Assembly: GCF_001724605.1 (NCBI RefSeq)
Contig: NZ_MEEX01000010.1
Span: forward strand, 1 to 64,000
Origin: Phenylobacterium sp. SCN 70-31
Lineage (GTDB): Bacteria > Pseudomonadota > Alphaproteobacteria > Caulobacterales > Caulobacteraceae
Length of the DNA: 64,000 nucleotides
Reading direction: 5' to 3'
Position numbers and translations under genes: made by a program. The notes beneath the pieces are model-generated. The model searched no databases and was not told the DNA's origin. It worked only from the letters and a program-made list of their open reading frames with translations. Shown here piece after piece: positions 17,050 through 26,548 of this stretch (position 1 is its first letter; each line of letters begins with the position of its first letter).

Positions 17050-19293
17050 TCATAGAATGAAGTCAGCGCTCGTCAGCGTACCCACGCCGATCAGTTTGAT
17101 GCTGAAGTCAGCCACGCCATCGCCGTCGATATCCCCTTGGACGATCGCATCCGCGCCGTCTCGCGAGTATCTTAGCTCCCCTGCGGCGCCGCCGAACGCC
17201 CGCTCGCCTATGAATGTGAAGGCTTCGTTGGCGCTGGTGTTGCTGTTTGCATCAATCGAATGGAGACGAATCTTGTCGCCTTGAGCGGTCGAGAAGTCGA
17301 GGATGGTATCGACACCGCCGGTGAAGGGATAGTCAGCGGCGAAGTTGAAAGTGTCGGCGCCCGCGCCACCTTCCAGGACGTCATCGCCCTGCCCCCCGTT
17401 GAAGAGGTCGTCACCCTCACCGCCGATCAGCGTATCGTTGCCATTTCGACCGGTCAGTGTGTCGGCGCCACGGCCGCCGACGACAACGCTGTCCTTACCC
17501 CAGGCGCCATTCACCTTGAGGTTCTCCAGCGTATCCAGCGGGATCGCCTGGAGTCCCCCCGCAGCCTTCGCATCTGCGGTCGTCGGCGTCGCGGTCACAG
17601 GCTCCTTGGCTAGCGCCTTCACGCCGATGAAGTCGGTTGACTGCAGATGGGTGACCCCCATCAGCTTGATGCTGAAATCGGCGACGCCATCGCCATTGAC
17701 ATCCCCTTCAACGATCGCATTGCCGTCAGAAACCGAGTAGCGAAGCTGTCCGGCGACCTTGGTGAATGCGCCCCCCCCGATGAAGTCGAAGGAATCGTTG
17801 GCCGTCGTATTGATGTTCGCGTCCAGCGAGTGGAGCCGGATCTTGTCGCCTTCGGCGCGCGAGAAATCGGCGATAATGTCGAAGCCGCCCGACGTGGCGT
17901 AGTCCGCGCCGAAGTTGAAGGTGTCGGCGCCGGCTCCGCCCTGGAGCACGTCGTGGCCGCCCCCGCCACTGAGCATGTCATTGCCGTCACCGCCATAGAG
18001 CGTGTCGTTGCCGTTTCGCCCCGTCAGCGTATCCGCGCCGCGCCCGCCGACGACGAGACTGTCCACGTCCCACGTGCCGTTCAGCTTCAGCGGAGTATCT
18101 GTATTCACCGACTCGTAGTGGCCCTTCGACACGATCCGCGTCGCCAGATCCAGCGGCGTCCACCCCCCCACGACTTCCTGAATATATGCGCGGGCTTCCG
18201 ACGCACCGAGCCCCAGGATATGATCGACATCAGTGTCAACGTAATATCCGGGATTATACTCACTGTTCTTTTGGACAATTATGTTATCTATCTGAGATAT
18301 ATTCTTTACTTCACTTCCAATGGACACGAAGGCGGTTATATTTCCGGAAACTACATTTCCGCTCGACTCTTTAGCGAACACAATTCCAGGTCCGGATTTT
18401 GAATTTCCCGACGTCTGAACAAGCGTGTTATCGGAGATGCTTGAGTTGAAGACATTTTCCAGGCGGATTCCCTGGTGATTTCCATTGGCAATCAGATTGT
18501 TGGAGATATCGACGTTTTCGAATCCAAGGCGATTGTTGTTGTCATCGAGATATATGCCCAGCAGGGCCGTCCCATCACCTTGTTGTATGACATTATTAGT
18601 GATCGTAATGTTCTTGCTTTGGCCGACTGCGGTCGATGTCCAGATGTGAATGTAGTCGCCATGATCCACGCTCCCCCAGCGGAAGGGCGTGGAGTTCGAC
18701 AGCTTGTTGCCGTCGATAACGATGTCGTTCAACCCTCCGCCCACGATCGGGCTGGTGCGAAGGTCGTGAATCTCGTTGTCGAGGATGCTGATCTTGCTCG
18801 CCTTCGCGAGAACGATCCCTTTGTGGAACTGGTGAATCTCGACGTTCGAGATCGTCACCTCGCTGGAATTCTCAATCGTGACGCCGCGCGCGGCGGGCAG
18901 GCCGATGACGTTGCCCGTGCTGTCCAGCTTCTCTGCATCGGCCGCGACGCCGTTCACTGCGGGACCGCCCTTGAACTCGCCTCCGACAAATGAAATCCGG
19001 CTGGAGCCCGTAATATCGACCGCCGAGGAGAACGAGAGCGTGCTGGCCGTGGGCGTGAAGTTGACCTTGATGTCGGAAAATTCGATCCCGGCGCTCTTGT
19101 ATATAGCTATTGAGCCGAAAACAGGGGGATTTCCGGAATCCAAGGCCACTATGTTCACAGGAACATCAAAGTTCTTGGATTTTATGCTTAGGTTTCCATA
19201 GTCTCCGCCGGCGAGAACGATGGTATCGCCACTCTTGGCCGACGCAATTGCGGCTTCGAGCCCAGCAAGGTTGGAAACAACAATCTTGGCCAT
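17050..19293 (-). CDS. secreted RTX protein with beta-helix domain and two duplicated calcium-binding modules
   Basis: The 747-residue protein has no Sec signal. Residues about 1-390 form repeated beta segments (VTISNVEIHQF, ISILDNEIHDL, DIVIDGNKLSN, ISDNTLVQTSG) of a right-handed parallel beta-helix. Two near-copies of an RTX module of about 150 residues follow, each beginning GGRGADTLTGRNGNDTL and ending IKLxGVxxLxSxDFI. Nonapeptide GGxGxDxLx repeats bind calcium outside the cell. This architecture is normally exported by a type I secretion system, none of which is in the window. It may act on or coat the exopolysaccharide. The ATG at 19293 is preferred over a GTG three codons upstream. Confidence 0.85.
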   Translation of the reverse strand: MAKIVVSNLAGLEAAIASAKSGDTIVLAGGDYGNLSIKSKNFDVPVNIVALDSGNPPVFGSIAIYKSAGIEFSDIKVNFTPTASTLSFSSAVDITGSSRISFVGGEFKGGPAVNGVAADAEKLDSTGNVIGLPAARGVTIENSSEVTISNVEIHQFHKGIVLAKASKISILDNEIHDLRTSPIVGGGLNDIVIDGNKLSNSTPFRWGSVDHGDYIHIWTSTAVGQSKNITITNNVIQQGDGTALLGIYLDDNNNRLGFENVDISNNLIANGNHQGIRLENVFNSSISDNTLVQTSGNSKSGPGIVFAKESSGNVVSGNITAFVSIGSEVKNISQIDNIIVQKNSEYNPGYYVDTDVDHILGLGASEARAYIQEVVGGWTPLDLATRIVSKGHYESVNTDTPLKLNGTWDVDSLVVGGRGADTLTGRNGNDTLYGGDGNDMLSGGGGHDVLQGGAGADTFNFGADYATSGGFDIIADFSRAEGDKIRLHSLDANINTTANDSFDFIGGGAFTKVAGQLRYSVSDGNAIVEGDVNGDGVADFSIKLMGVTHLQSTDFIGVKALAKEPVTATPTTADAKAAGGLQAIPLDTLENLKVNGAWGKDSVVVGGRGADTLTGRNGNDTLIGGEGDDLFNGGQGDDVLEGGAGADTFNFAADYPFTGGVDTILDFSTAQGDKIRLHSIDANSNTSANEAFTFIGERAFGGAAGELRYSRDGADAIVQGDIDGDGVADFSIKLIGVGTLTSADFIL

Positions 19294-19389
19294 GTATAAC
19301 ACCCACCATCAGATCTTCTGTTGTGGGTTTCCCCCACATTCATCGACTGATGTACCGCAGTCGGACATCAAAAAGATTAATGTGGTTAG

Positions 19390-19405
19390 CTAACTACGGG
19401 TTAAC
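19390..19405 (+). promoter_or_regulatory. possible CtrA-type binding site in divergent intergenic region
   Basis: The sequence CTAA, seven bases, TTAAC differs from the Caulobacter CtrA consensus TTAA-N7-TTAAC by one base. It lies in the 238-base AT-rich gap between the divergent RTX and flippase genes, where both promoters must be. One imperfect match could be chance. Confidence 0.3.
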
Positions 19406-19531
19406 TCTGCGCAGCCCGGCCCGGCAACAAGCTTGACAGATCATTTACGCACAAGTGTGAAAGACCGCACAATACAAAGTCGCACGCCGCGATGGCGAGC
19501 GAAGTAACAGGATTTTCCGCGGTGACGGACC

Positions 19532-20980
19532 TTGAGTAAGGGAGTCTCGACTCCGTCCCTGACCCGGCGGCGGGGCGCCGGCGTGTATCTCGCTGGCTCG
19601 CTTGTCGGACAGGCTTGCGCCCTGCTGCGCTACACAGTCCTGGCTCGATTGCTCGGCCCGGAACAACTCGGCCTCGTGGCGACACTGACCCTGGTGTCGA
19701 ACTTCTTCGAGATGATCAGCGACACTGGAAGCGACCGCTTCCTCGTGCAGGATCGGGAAGGCGATAACCCCGAAGTCCAAAAGCTTGTGCAGTTGGTTGT
19801 GGTGGCCCGGGGCGCCTTCATGGCCATCGGGCTGGCGCTCGTGGCCTGGCCTGTCGCCCTCCACTTCGATCAACCTCCCCTGCTGATCGGTCTTGCCGTC
19901 CTCGGCTTCGCACCGCTGATCGCCGGATTCATGCATTTGGATGTCCGCCGCTTTCAGCGTTCCAACGACTTCCGCGCCGAGGGCGTCGGGATGATCGCCT
20001 CTGAGCTTCTTGCGCTCATCGCCACCTTGGTGGCTGCTCTTGTGGTGCGCGACTTCACGGCCATTCTGTACGGCCTGATCGTAAGGTCGGTGGTTCTGGT
20101 CGCAGCCTCCCACATTACCGCCGAACGTCGTTACGAGCTGGGGCTGAGCCCGAAGCACGCCGCGCGGCTCAGCGTCTTTGCCGCACCGCTGATCGCCAAC
20201 GGCGTTCTGCTTTTCTTCGCAAGCCAGAGCGACCGGCTGCTGGTCTCGGGTCTCGTCGGCCTGGAGGCGCTCGGATACTACTCTGCGGTCCTCCTTCTCG
20301 TGCTCTATCCAAGCGTGGCGCTGTCTCGCTTCATGCAGGGCATCCACTTGCCGCTCGTCGCGAAAGACCCGTCAAATTTGTCTCAAGGCGCCGCGGCCGA
20401 CCTTCTGGGGGGGCGCTGCCTTCTTCTGTCGCTGGCCATGGCCGCCGGCTTCGCGGCGGTTGGGCCAATGGCGATCCTCATCCTATACGGACCGAAGTTT
20501 AGCCAACCAATCTTCATAGTTGCGTTGGTCGGCGTATTGCAGGGCGCGCGCTTCCTCAGGGTCTGGACCGTCACCCTGGCTATCGGGGTAGGCCGCAGCG
20601 GCATCGTCATGGCGAATTCACTTGCCCGGTTGTCCGGAATTCCAGCGGCTATCCTGGGATTCGTAACTATTGGAGGCGTAGGAGGCGTGGCGGCTGGCTT
20701 TGTTGCCGGCGAGCTCATCGCCCTGGCTACGGGAGTCTTGCTCTTGAACCGCGCGCGCAGCTCCCCATGGACGCAAGATCTCGACCGGGTCCTGGCTTTC
20801 GTCGCAGGTTCGGCGATCGTGCTCGCTTTGGCCTGGTCGATCCAAGAAGCTCTGATACCCACTGGACTGGCCGCGGGAGGGCCGGGCGTTGGTCTTGTGA
20901 TCTGGTTGCTGCGGCGAGAGAAAGCCACGATGCAACACAGTTTGGGACTGGTCACTCGCCTACTGGGGCTCGGCCGATGA
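19532..20980 (+). CDS. polysaccharide flippase (MOP/Wzx-like)
   Basis: The 482-residue membrane protein has about twelve to fourteen hydrophobic segments and the start GAGVYLAGSLVGQACALLRY followed by ARLLGPEQLGLVA, typical of O-antigen and exopolysaccharide flippases. It would move undecaprenyl-linked repeat units across the inner membrane. The start appears to be TTG at 19532. Its stop overlaps the ATG of the next gene (ATGA at 20977-20980), so the two are translationally coupled. Confidence 0.85.
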   Translation: MSKGVSTPSLTRRRGAGVYLAGSLVGQACALLRYTVLARLLGPEQLGLVATLTLVSNFFEMISDTGSDRFLVQDREGDNPEVQKLVQLVVVARGAFMAIGLALVAWPVALHFDQPPLLIGLAVLGFAPLIAGFMHLDVRRFQRSNDFRAEGVGMIASELLALIATLVAALVVRDFTAILYGLIVRSVVLVAASHITAERRYELGLSPKHAARLSVFAAPLIANGVLLFFASQSDRLLVSGLVGLEALGYYSAVLLLVLYPSVALSRFMQGIHLPLVAKDPSNLSQGAAADLLGGRCLLLSLAMAAGFAAVGPMAILILYGPKFSQPIFIVALVGVLQGARFLRVWTVTLAIGVGRSGIVMANSLARLSGIPAAILGFVTIGGVGGVAAGFVAGELIALATGVLLLNRARSSPWTQDLDRVLAFVAGSAIVLALAWSIQEALIPTGLAAGGPGVGLVIWLLRREKATMQHSLGLVTRLLGLGR

Positions 20981-22656
20981 AACTGCCATGGCGAGCAGGC
21001 GCGAGCGCAGCGGTGCAGACGACATCGCCAGCCGCTCCCAGGCTGCTGCAGCGGATCGTCGAAGCCATACGCTCGGATTCCGAGATGCGGGCGCAGGTGA
21101 TCCTGCCCCAATACGCTCGTCCAGGACGCCGCACGACGGTCTTCTGGTTCTGCCTAGGGCTTGCCGCCTGCTGCTTCGCGTATGGGTTCGGCTTTGGCCT
21201 CATGGCCCCGGCCCGCATCGTTCAGTTCGGCTTTCCACTTCTGGGCCTCGCCGCCCTCACCGTGTGGGCGCTGCCCGAACTCGGGACGGCGCCCACACGG
21301 ACGATGGAGAAGTTCTTCTACGTCTTCTTCCTGTCGATACCGCTCTGGCCGAACTATCTGGCGATCGCGCTGCCTGGGTTGCCCTGGATCACCATGCTGC
21401 GCCTTGTGGGCTTCCCACTCGTCTTCATGCTGGTGGTGTCCGTCTCGATATCGCGATCCTTCCGAAAGGAAATGGGCGAGGCTCTGGGCGGCGCCCCGAT
21501 GTTGTGGCGCTTCGTGACTGCATTCGCCATTCTGCAAGTGCTGTCAGTCGGTCTATCGAACGCGCCCCAGATCTCGATACAGCGGCTACTCGTGGCTCAG
21601 GTGAACTGGATCGCGATGTTCTTCATCGCCGCCTATGTGCTGCGCAAGCCCGGCCGCGCCGAACTCTGGGCCGCGCTCCTGGTCGCCGCCGCCGTAGTCG
21701 TCACTGCAATCGCGATCCGCGAGTTCCAGCTTCAGAAGGTGCTTTGGGCGGGCCACATCCCAAGCTTCCTCGCCGTTGAAGACGAATCTGTACAACGTGT
21801 GCTCAACATCGGCTTCCGTGCGGGAACCCTCCGCTACCGGAGCCAGGCGACCTACTCGACGGCCTTAGGGCTGGGCGAGTTCCTGGCTGTCGCTACGCCT
21901 TTCATCCTGCACTTCATCGCCGGTCCTTACCGGCTTTGGGTCCGGCTTCTGGCGCTTCCCCTGTTACCCTTCATCTTCCTGGGGATCTATCTGACTGACA
22001 CGCGGCTGAGCGTGGTCGGCTTCATCATGTCGATCGGCATCTACATCTTTTTCTGGGGCGCGCTCAGATGGCAGCAGGATCGAAAGGGATTGCTTGGCCC
22101 AGCGATTGTCCTGTCGTACCCGGCCACGGCTGTTGCGTTCATAGCCGCCGTCTTGATCGTTCCACGCCTCCGCATGATGACCCTCGGCGGCGGCCAGCAT
22201 CAGGCAAGCACCGAGGCCAGATACGCTCAATGGGCCGAGGGCATCCCACTGGTCCTGAGCCACCCCTGGGGGTTCGGAATCGCCCGCGGGGCCCCGGCTC
22301 TCGGCTACACCAATCCAGGCGGCGTGATGACTATCGACACATATTGGCTTCTCACCGCACTGGACTACGGGCTTGTGGGCTTCTTCCTCTTCTACGGCGC
22401 CTACCTGATTGCGATGTGGAAGGGCTTCTGGACCATCGCGCGGGGCGTCAAGGCGCGAGAAGTCCTGCTGCTTATCCCCCTCACGATCTCCTTGTTCGTC
22501 TACGTCGTCATCAAGTCGATCTATGCGGGCGTCGAAAACCAGTCGATCACGTTCATTATGCTGGGCGCCGTCGCCGCGCTTGTATACCGGGCGAACGCCG
22601 AGAAGACGGCCGACGGCGTTCCTATCACATCCAGGATACGGCGGCGGCGCATGTAG
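20977..22656 (+). CDS. O-antigen ligase/polymerase-like membrane protein
   Basis: The 559-residue protein has a cytoplasmic head of about 50 residues and roughly twelve membrane helices. A periplasmic loop with RAGTLRYRSQATYSTALGLGEFLA and the PWGFGIARGAPALGY segment before the last helices resembles the Wzy_C/WaaL-type loop, which carries catalytic Arg and His. It probably polymerises or ligates the repeat unit delivered by the flippase. The start is the ATG inside the flippase stop overlap. Ligase versus polymerase cannot be decided from sequence alone. Confidence 0.8.
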   Translation: MKLPWRAGASAAVQTTSPAAPRLLQRIVEAIRSDSEMRAQVILPQYARPGRRTTVFWFCLGLAACCFAYGFGFGLMAPARIVQFGFPLLGLAALTVWALPELGTAPTRTMEKFFYVFFLSIPLWPNYLAIALPGLPWITMLRLVGFPLVFMLVVSVSISRSFRKEMGEALGGAPMLWRFVTAFAILQVLSVGLSNAPQISIQRLLVAQVNWIAMFFIAAYVLRKPGRAELWAALLVAAAVVVTAIAIREFQLQKVLWAGHIPSFLAVEDESVQRVLNIGFRAGTLRYRSQATYSTALGLGEFLAVATPFILHFIAGPYRLWVRLLALPLLPFIFLGIYLTDTRLSVVGFIMSIGIYIFFWGALRWQQDRKGLLGPAIVLSYPATAVAFIAAVLIVPRLRMMTLGGGQHQASTEARYAQWAEGIPLVLSHPWGFGIARGAPALGYTNPGGVMTIDTYWLLTALDYGLVGFFLFYGAYLIAMWKGFWTIARGVKAREVLLLIPLTISLFVYVVIKSIYAGVENQSITFIMLGAVAALVYRANAEKTADGVPITSRIRRRRM

Positions 22657-22710
22657 TTTTTGTGGCGCAGGGCTTGCATCTCTGGCGGCGAAGCAGGACG
22701 CAACACACAT

Positions 22711-24603
22711 ATGACGTCGCCACCTGCGGCGGTGACCTATCCGGGTAGATTCGATATCGACATGTTCCAGTTCGAAGACGCCAAACCCCGACGTCCACCA
22801 ACAGACGCCCGTTCAGCCGTCGCGGAGTGTGGACACGAAACCGAGATCACGCACAAAGCGCTCCTTGCCTGGGCCGAACACTGTGTCGAGTGCGCAGCTC
22901 CGGCCTGCTACGCGAGTTGCGACCTCTACGACGCCACCCCAGCCGGGAAATGCCGACGCTTTGAAGACGGCGTTGTCCCGAATAGAAGCGCGGGCGGTCC
23001 GGATGGCCCGGCTGCGGAGGTTCGGTTCCGCCGGTGGGGCAAGCTTGAGGCCCAGGGCAACGCCGTCATGCAGCGCCTGGACGATGTACGCCGCACCGAG
23101 CACATGCTGACAGGCGTCACGCCGTACGTCGCGCGCGCCGGTCGAGCCATAGCGCGCGTCACGGGCCAGGGCCGCTGGGCTACGGCGATGGAAGCGCTCC
23201 ACAAGCGCATCAATGACCGTCTACAGACGCGCTTGACGACGGAGGTCCAGCCCGACGCTTTCCTCGCCGAGATCGTCAACCCGGGTCAGAAGGTGACGCA
23301 ACTGACATTGACGGCGACGGTGGATAGGGCGCGTCTTTCCCGCGCCATGCGGCCCGACCAGCTGCCGCGTCCCATGAGCGTCGCAATCGAAGCCACGCCG
23401 GGCTTCTCGCGTCACGTTGTCCCACTCGACGACATGCGGGACATCCTAGGGTCGGGATTGCCCTTCAACCTTCTCATAACGCCGGCGGATGGCGACGACG
23501 CGCACCTCATCTTTCGCCGCCTGGATCTCGTCACCCTCGCGAAGTCTGTCGCCTCCTCGATGGACCCGTCGGCCAAACCAGCGCCTGCAAAGGCCGCCAA
23601 GCTGGTGGTCTTCGATCTCGACAACACCTTGTGGGAAGGGGTTCTTCTCGAGGGCGATGTCAGGTTGCGCGACGGCATCCACGATCTCTTCCGCACTCTG
23701 GACGAACGCGGCGTGCTCATCTCCATCGCAAGCAAGAATGCGCGCGACGACGCCATGTCCAAACTCGAAGCCCTCGGCTTGGCCGAGTACGTGCTGCACG
23801 AGAGCATCGGCTGGGGCCCCAAGTCCGAAGGCATCCGAAAGACCGTCGACGCCATAGACATTGGCTTGGATACGGTCATCTTCGTGGATGACAATCCCTT
23901 TGAGCGTGCGGAGGTGTCGGGAGCCGTTGAAGGCGTTGAAGTGTTGCCGGAAACGGCGATCTCGACGCTCGCCGATCATCCCAGACTTCAAGGTGCTGTG
24001 ACACCGGAGTCGCGCACCCGGCGTCAAATGTACCGGGAGGCGATTGTTCGCGATCAGGCCGCCGAGACGTACGGAGACGACTACATCACCTTTCTACGGG
24101 AGTGCGCGATCGAACTTGAGATCCGCCGCGATCTACCCGAAGACTTCGAGCGGGTCGTGGAGCTCGTTCAGCGCACAAATCAACTCAACTTCTCAGGCCG
24201 CAAGTATGGCCGAGATGAAATCGTTGAGATTCTCCGTGATCCGCAACAGGAGCGGCATGTCGTCATCTGCCGCGACAGGTTCGGCAGCTACGGCACGGTC
24301 GGTTTCTGCCTCTCGCGCCGCGAACCCTCGGAAACCGGCGGTGAGGTCGTTGTTGTCGAGGACTTCATGCTGTCCTGCAGAGTGCAGGGCAAGTTCGTCG
24401 AGCAGGCGCTGTTCTGGCGACTGGCTGAGGACGGCGTACGGCCGCCAGCCGAAGCGGTGGTCGTCAACTTCAAGCGGACGGATCGGAACCGGGCGGCCGA
24501 GATGGTCCTGGAGAAGCTGGGCTTCGCCACGAACGCCGATGGACCGCTTCGTCGCAACATTGCGCCGGGCGATCTGGCCGTCGACTTCATGACCCTAGTC
24601 TGA
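22711..24603 (+). CDS. FkbH-like HAD-IIIC protein with N-terminal cysteine cluster
   Basis: The 630-residue protein starts at ATG 22711. Residues 58-81 hold five cysteines in the spacing CxxC-x4-C-x3-C-x10-C (WAEHCVECAAPACYASCDLYD), which looks like a metal or iron-sulfur site. A beta-rich middle part follows. A HAD phosphatase domain carries FDLDNTLWEG (catalytic Asps near 302 and 304) and VIFVDDNPFERAEV. A GNAT-like C-terminal domain has QRTNQLNFSGRKY. FkbH proteins transfer glyceryl or related groups from 1,3-bisphosphoglycerate to carriers, so a glycerate-type decoration of the polymer is an inference. No acyl carrier protein is in the window. Confidence 0.8.
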   Translation: MTSPPAAVTYPGRFDIDMFQFEDAKPRRPPTDARSAVAECGHETEITHKALLAWAEHCVECAAPACYASCDLYDATPAGKCRRFEDGVVPNRSAGGPDGPAAEVRFRRWGKLEAQGNAVMQRLDDVRRTEHMLTGVTPYVARAGRAIARVTGQGRWATAMEALHKRINDRLQTRLTTEVQPDAFLAEIVNPGQKVTQLTLTATVDRARLSRAMRPDQLPRPMSVAIEATPGFSRHVVPLDDMRDILGSGLPFNLLITPADGDDAHLIFRRLDLVTLAKSVASSMDPSAKPAPAKAAKLVVFDLDNTLWEGVLLEGDVRLRDGIHDLFRTLDERGVLISIASKNARDDAMSKLEALGLAEYVLHESIGWGPKSEGIRKTVDAIDIGLDTVIFVDDNPFERAEVSGAVEGVEVLPETAISTLADHPRLQGAVTPESRTRRQMYREAIVRDQAAETYGDDYITFLRECAIELEIRRDLPEDFERVVELVQRTNQLNFSGRKYGRDEIVEILRDPQQERHVVICRDRFGSYGTVGFCLSRREPSETGGEVVVVEDFMLSCRVQGKFVEQALFWRLAEDGVRPPAEAVVVNFKRTDRNRAAEMVLEKLGFATNADGPLRRNIAPGDLAVDFMTLV

Positions 24604-25383
24604 CCGGCCTCTCAATCGCCGCTTGAGACGGTAAAAATAGGGCATCACCGCGTAGGCTCCGCGGCTCTTCAACGCGAAGAGCCCCAGAGAATCCGACGGA
24701 TCGGCGGCTGTTCTCCCCCTGCTGATCGCCCGGTCACCTGCGGATATGGCCTGAGGTTCAACGGTATAGACATACCGATAGCCCGCGGCGGCGGCGCGTT
24801 GCACCACGCTGGAATCGTGATCGCCATATGGGAAGGCCAGCGTGTCTATGGTCCGGCCGAGAAGAGCCTCCAGGCTTTGTCGGGATTCCTGGAGTTGGGC
24901 GTCGATATCGCCCGGCGCCAGACGGGATAGATGCGGATGCGTCACCGTATGGGAGCCCAAGGTTATGATATCCGTCGGCAGTCCGGCAATCTCGTCCGCG
25001 CTCATGACCTCCTCATCGCGGTCTCCGCTGGTTTCCATGGTCCAACCAGGCCGCCGCCCGAGCCAGCCGGTCGGAACGAAGATCGTAGCGGGCACGCCAT
25101 GTCGAATCAGCGCCGGAAGCGCATTCTCGCGCACCGACCGGAAAGCGTCGTCGAAGGTCACCGCGACGTTCGGCTTCACGGGATCCAGAGGACCGGAATG
25201 GTCAGCCTGCACAATATTGGCGCATCGACGCAGAAACGCCATCTGCGCATCAAAGTCCCCGGCCAGGTCGGCTGCCACGGCATGATAATATAGAATCGTA
25301 AGTCTCGGCGCGCTCGGCGTGATGCGGGCCTTCAGATCCCAGGCGGTGGCTATCCCCCGCTTCGCGAACTTGGTCAGGCTCAT
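24595..25383 (-). CDS. polysaccharide deacetylase family protein
   Basis: The 262-residue NodB-fold protein carries VTFDDAF (motif 1, metal and catalytic Asps), HTVTHPHLSRL (motif 2, H-x3-H metal ligands), and FPYGDHD (motif 3). It probably removes acetyl groups from amino sugars of the polymer. No signal peptide is clear, so it may act in the cytoplasm or be anchored in another way. Its ATG at 25383 overlaps the stop of the upstream glycosyltransferase. Its 3' end overlaps the convergent FkbH gene by nine bases. Confidence 0.87.
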   Translation of the reverse strand: MSLTKFAKRGIATAWDLKARITPSAPRLTILYYHAVAADLAGDFDAQMAFLRRCANIVQADHSGPLDPVKPNVAVTFDDAFRSVRENALPALIRHGVPATIFVPTGWLGRRPGWTMETSGDRDEEVMSADEIAGLPTDIITLGSHTVTHPHLSRLAPGDIDAQLQESRQSLEALLGRTIDTLAFPYGDHDSSVVQRAAAAGYRYVYTVEPQAISAGDRAISRGRTAADPSDSLGLFALKSRGAYAVMPYFYRLKRRLRGRSD

Positions 25384-26354
25384 CGTGCAGCCCGCATCTC
25401 GTAGCCTGCCAGCCACTCCTTGCGGCGCTTCCACACCAGTGACCACTTCTCTCGCGCCGCGCCGGGGGCATCCCTGCGGCCGCTTGCGAAACGCGAACCC
25501 ACAAGCCTTAGACCAGACCATGTCAGGAGCAGCGCCCGACCGATCGCCACAGCAGCCGGTGTCCAATGCTTGCGCATCAACGTCACCCGCCCCCTGGTTG
25601 TCTTCACGATCTTGTCGGCTCCAGCCTCGGACGTTGCGCCCATGTGGACGATCTCGGCTTCGGGCGAGATACCCGGCCGCGCGCCCCGCACCTTGGCGCG
25701 CAGGCACAAGTCGGCCTCCTCGGCATACATAAAGAAGGCCGGATCAAATCCACCCAGTTCGCGCCAAAGCGCCGTGTCGATCAGGAGGAAGCAGCCGGTC
25801 ACGATATCCACGTCGCGAATGCTGTCGCGGGGCCATTCTGGCATGGCTTCCGGGTTGAACAACGAACTACCGTGACCCAGGTGCGTCAGGCCGAATGCGG
25901 AACAGGTCAGGCTCCAGAGGGTCATCCGCCTCCAGCAACTTGTCGGGTTCAGGGTCATGTCGGGGAAGAGCGTACGCCCCCCCCAAATGCGCCGGTTGGG
26001 CTCGCGCTCCGCGAACGCCCAGAGCCCTGAAAGGCTGTGCTCCAGCGTGATCGTGTCTGGATTCAGGAGCAGGATACGCCGGCCGCGGGCATTCCTCGCA
26101 GCGACGTTGTTCCCGGCCGCGAACCCGATATTCTCAGGGTGAGCAATCGCCTCGATCCGAGGAAACTCGGACGCTATCGCCTCGAAGCTGCCATCGGGCG
26201 AAGCATTGTCGATGACGATCACTTCGAAGTCGACAGGTGGGGGATGCCGGAACAGGCTTTCCAGCGCCTGAAGCGTGAGAAGCTTGGTGTTGTAGCTCAC
26301 GACAATGACGGACAAATCGACCGGCCTGTCCTCACCCGGTGCAACGAAAGCCAT
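25380..26354 (-). CDS. family 2 glycosyltransferase (rhamnosyltransferase-like)
   Basis: The 324-residue GT-A fold enzyme begins LSVIVVSYNTKLLTLQALESL. The EVIVIDNASPDGS nucleotide-binding loop, the LLLNPDTI metal motif (D-x-D variant) and a C-terminal FMYAEEADLCLRAK acidic motif follow. This set is typical of WbbL-like rhamnosyl transferases, which would fit rfbA/rfbB in the same locus. It forms a two-gene operon with the deacetylase. Confidence 0.87.
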   Translation of the reverse strand: MAFVAPGEDRPVDLSVIVVSYNTKLLTLQALESLFRHPPPVDFEVIVIDNASPDGSFEAIASEFPRIEAIAHPENIGFAAGNNVAARNARGRRILLLNPDTITLEHSLSGLWAFAEREPNRRIWGGRTLFPDMTLNPTSCWRRMTLWSLTCSAFGLTHLGHGSSLFNPEAMPEWPRDSIRDVDIVTGCFLLIDTALWRELGGFDPAFFMYAEEADLCLRAKVRGARPGISPEAEIVHMGATSEAGADKIVKTTRGRVTLMRKHWTPAAVAIGRALLLTWSGLRLVGSRFASGRRDAPGAAREKWSLVWKRRKEWLAGYEMRAAR

Positions 26355-26548
26355 TCTACCGCCTTGGTTCCCTATTCAGTTTAGATCTCCGCGAGGCGGG
26401 GCCCGCTTGCGGTTGCGATCGCAGAATTTGACGTGTGATACGTTTCCGATCTCCTGCTGTCGTGCGCCATTTCCATCTTGTTGAGGGAGTCCGGGCGAAG
26501 GAAGCGCCGGAGCAAGGCGAGGTGTGTTGATTGAGATGGGGCGGGGCG

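Noticed and set aside
17050..19293. Mannuronan C5-epimerase (AlgE-type) call for the RTX beta-helix protein
   Set aside because: The architecture is similar, but I could not find the family's YGFDPH-type catalytic motif, so only a beta-helix plus RTX description is given.
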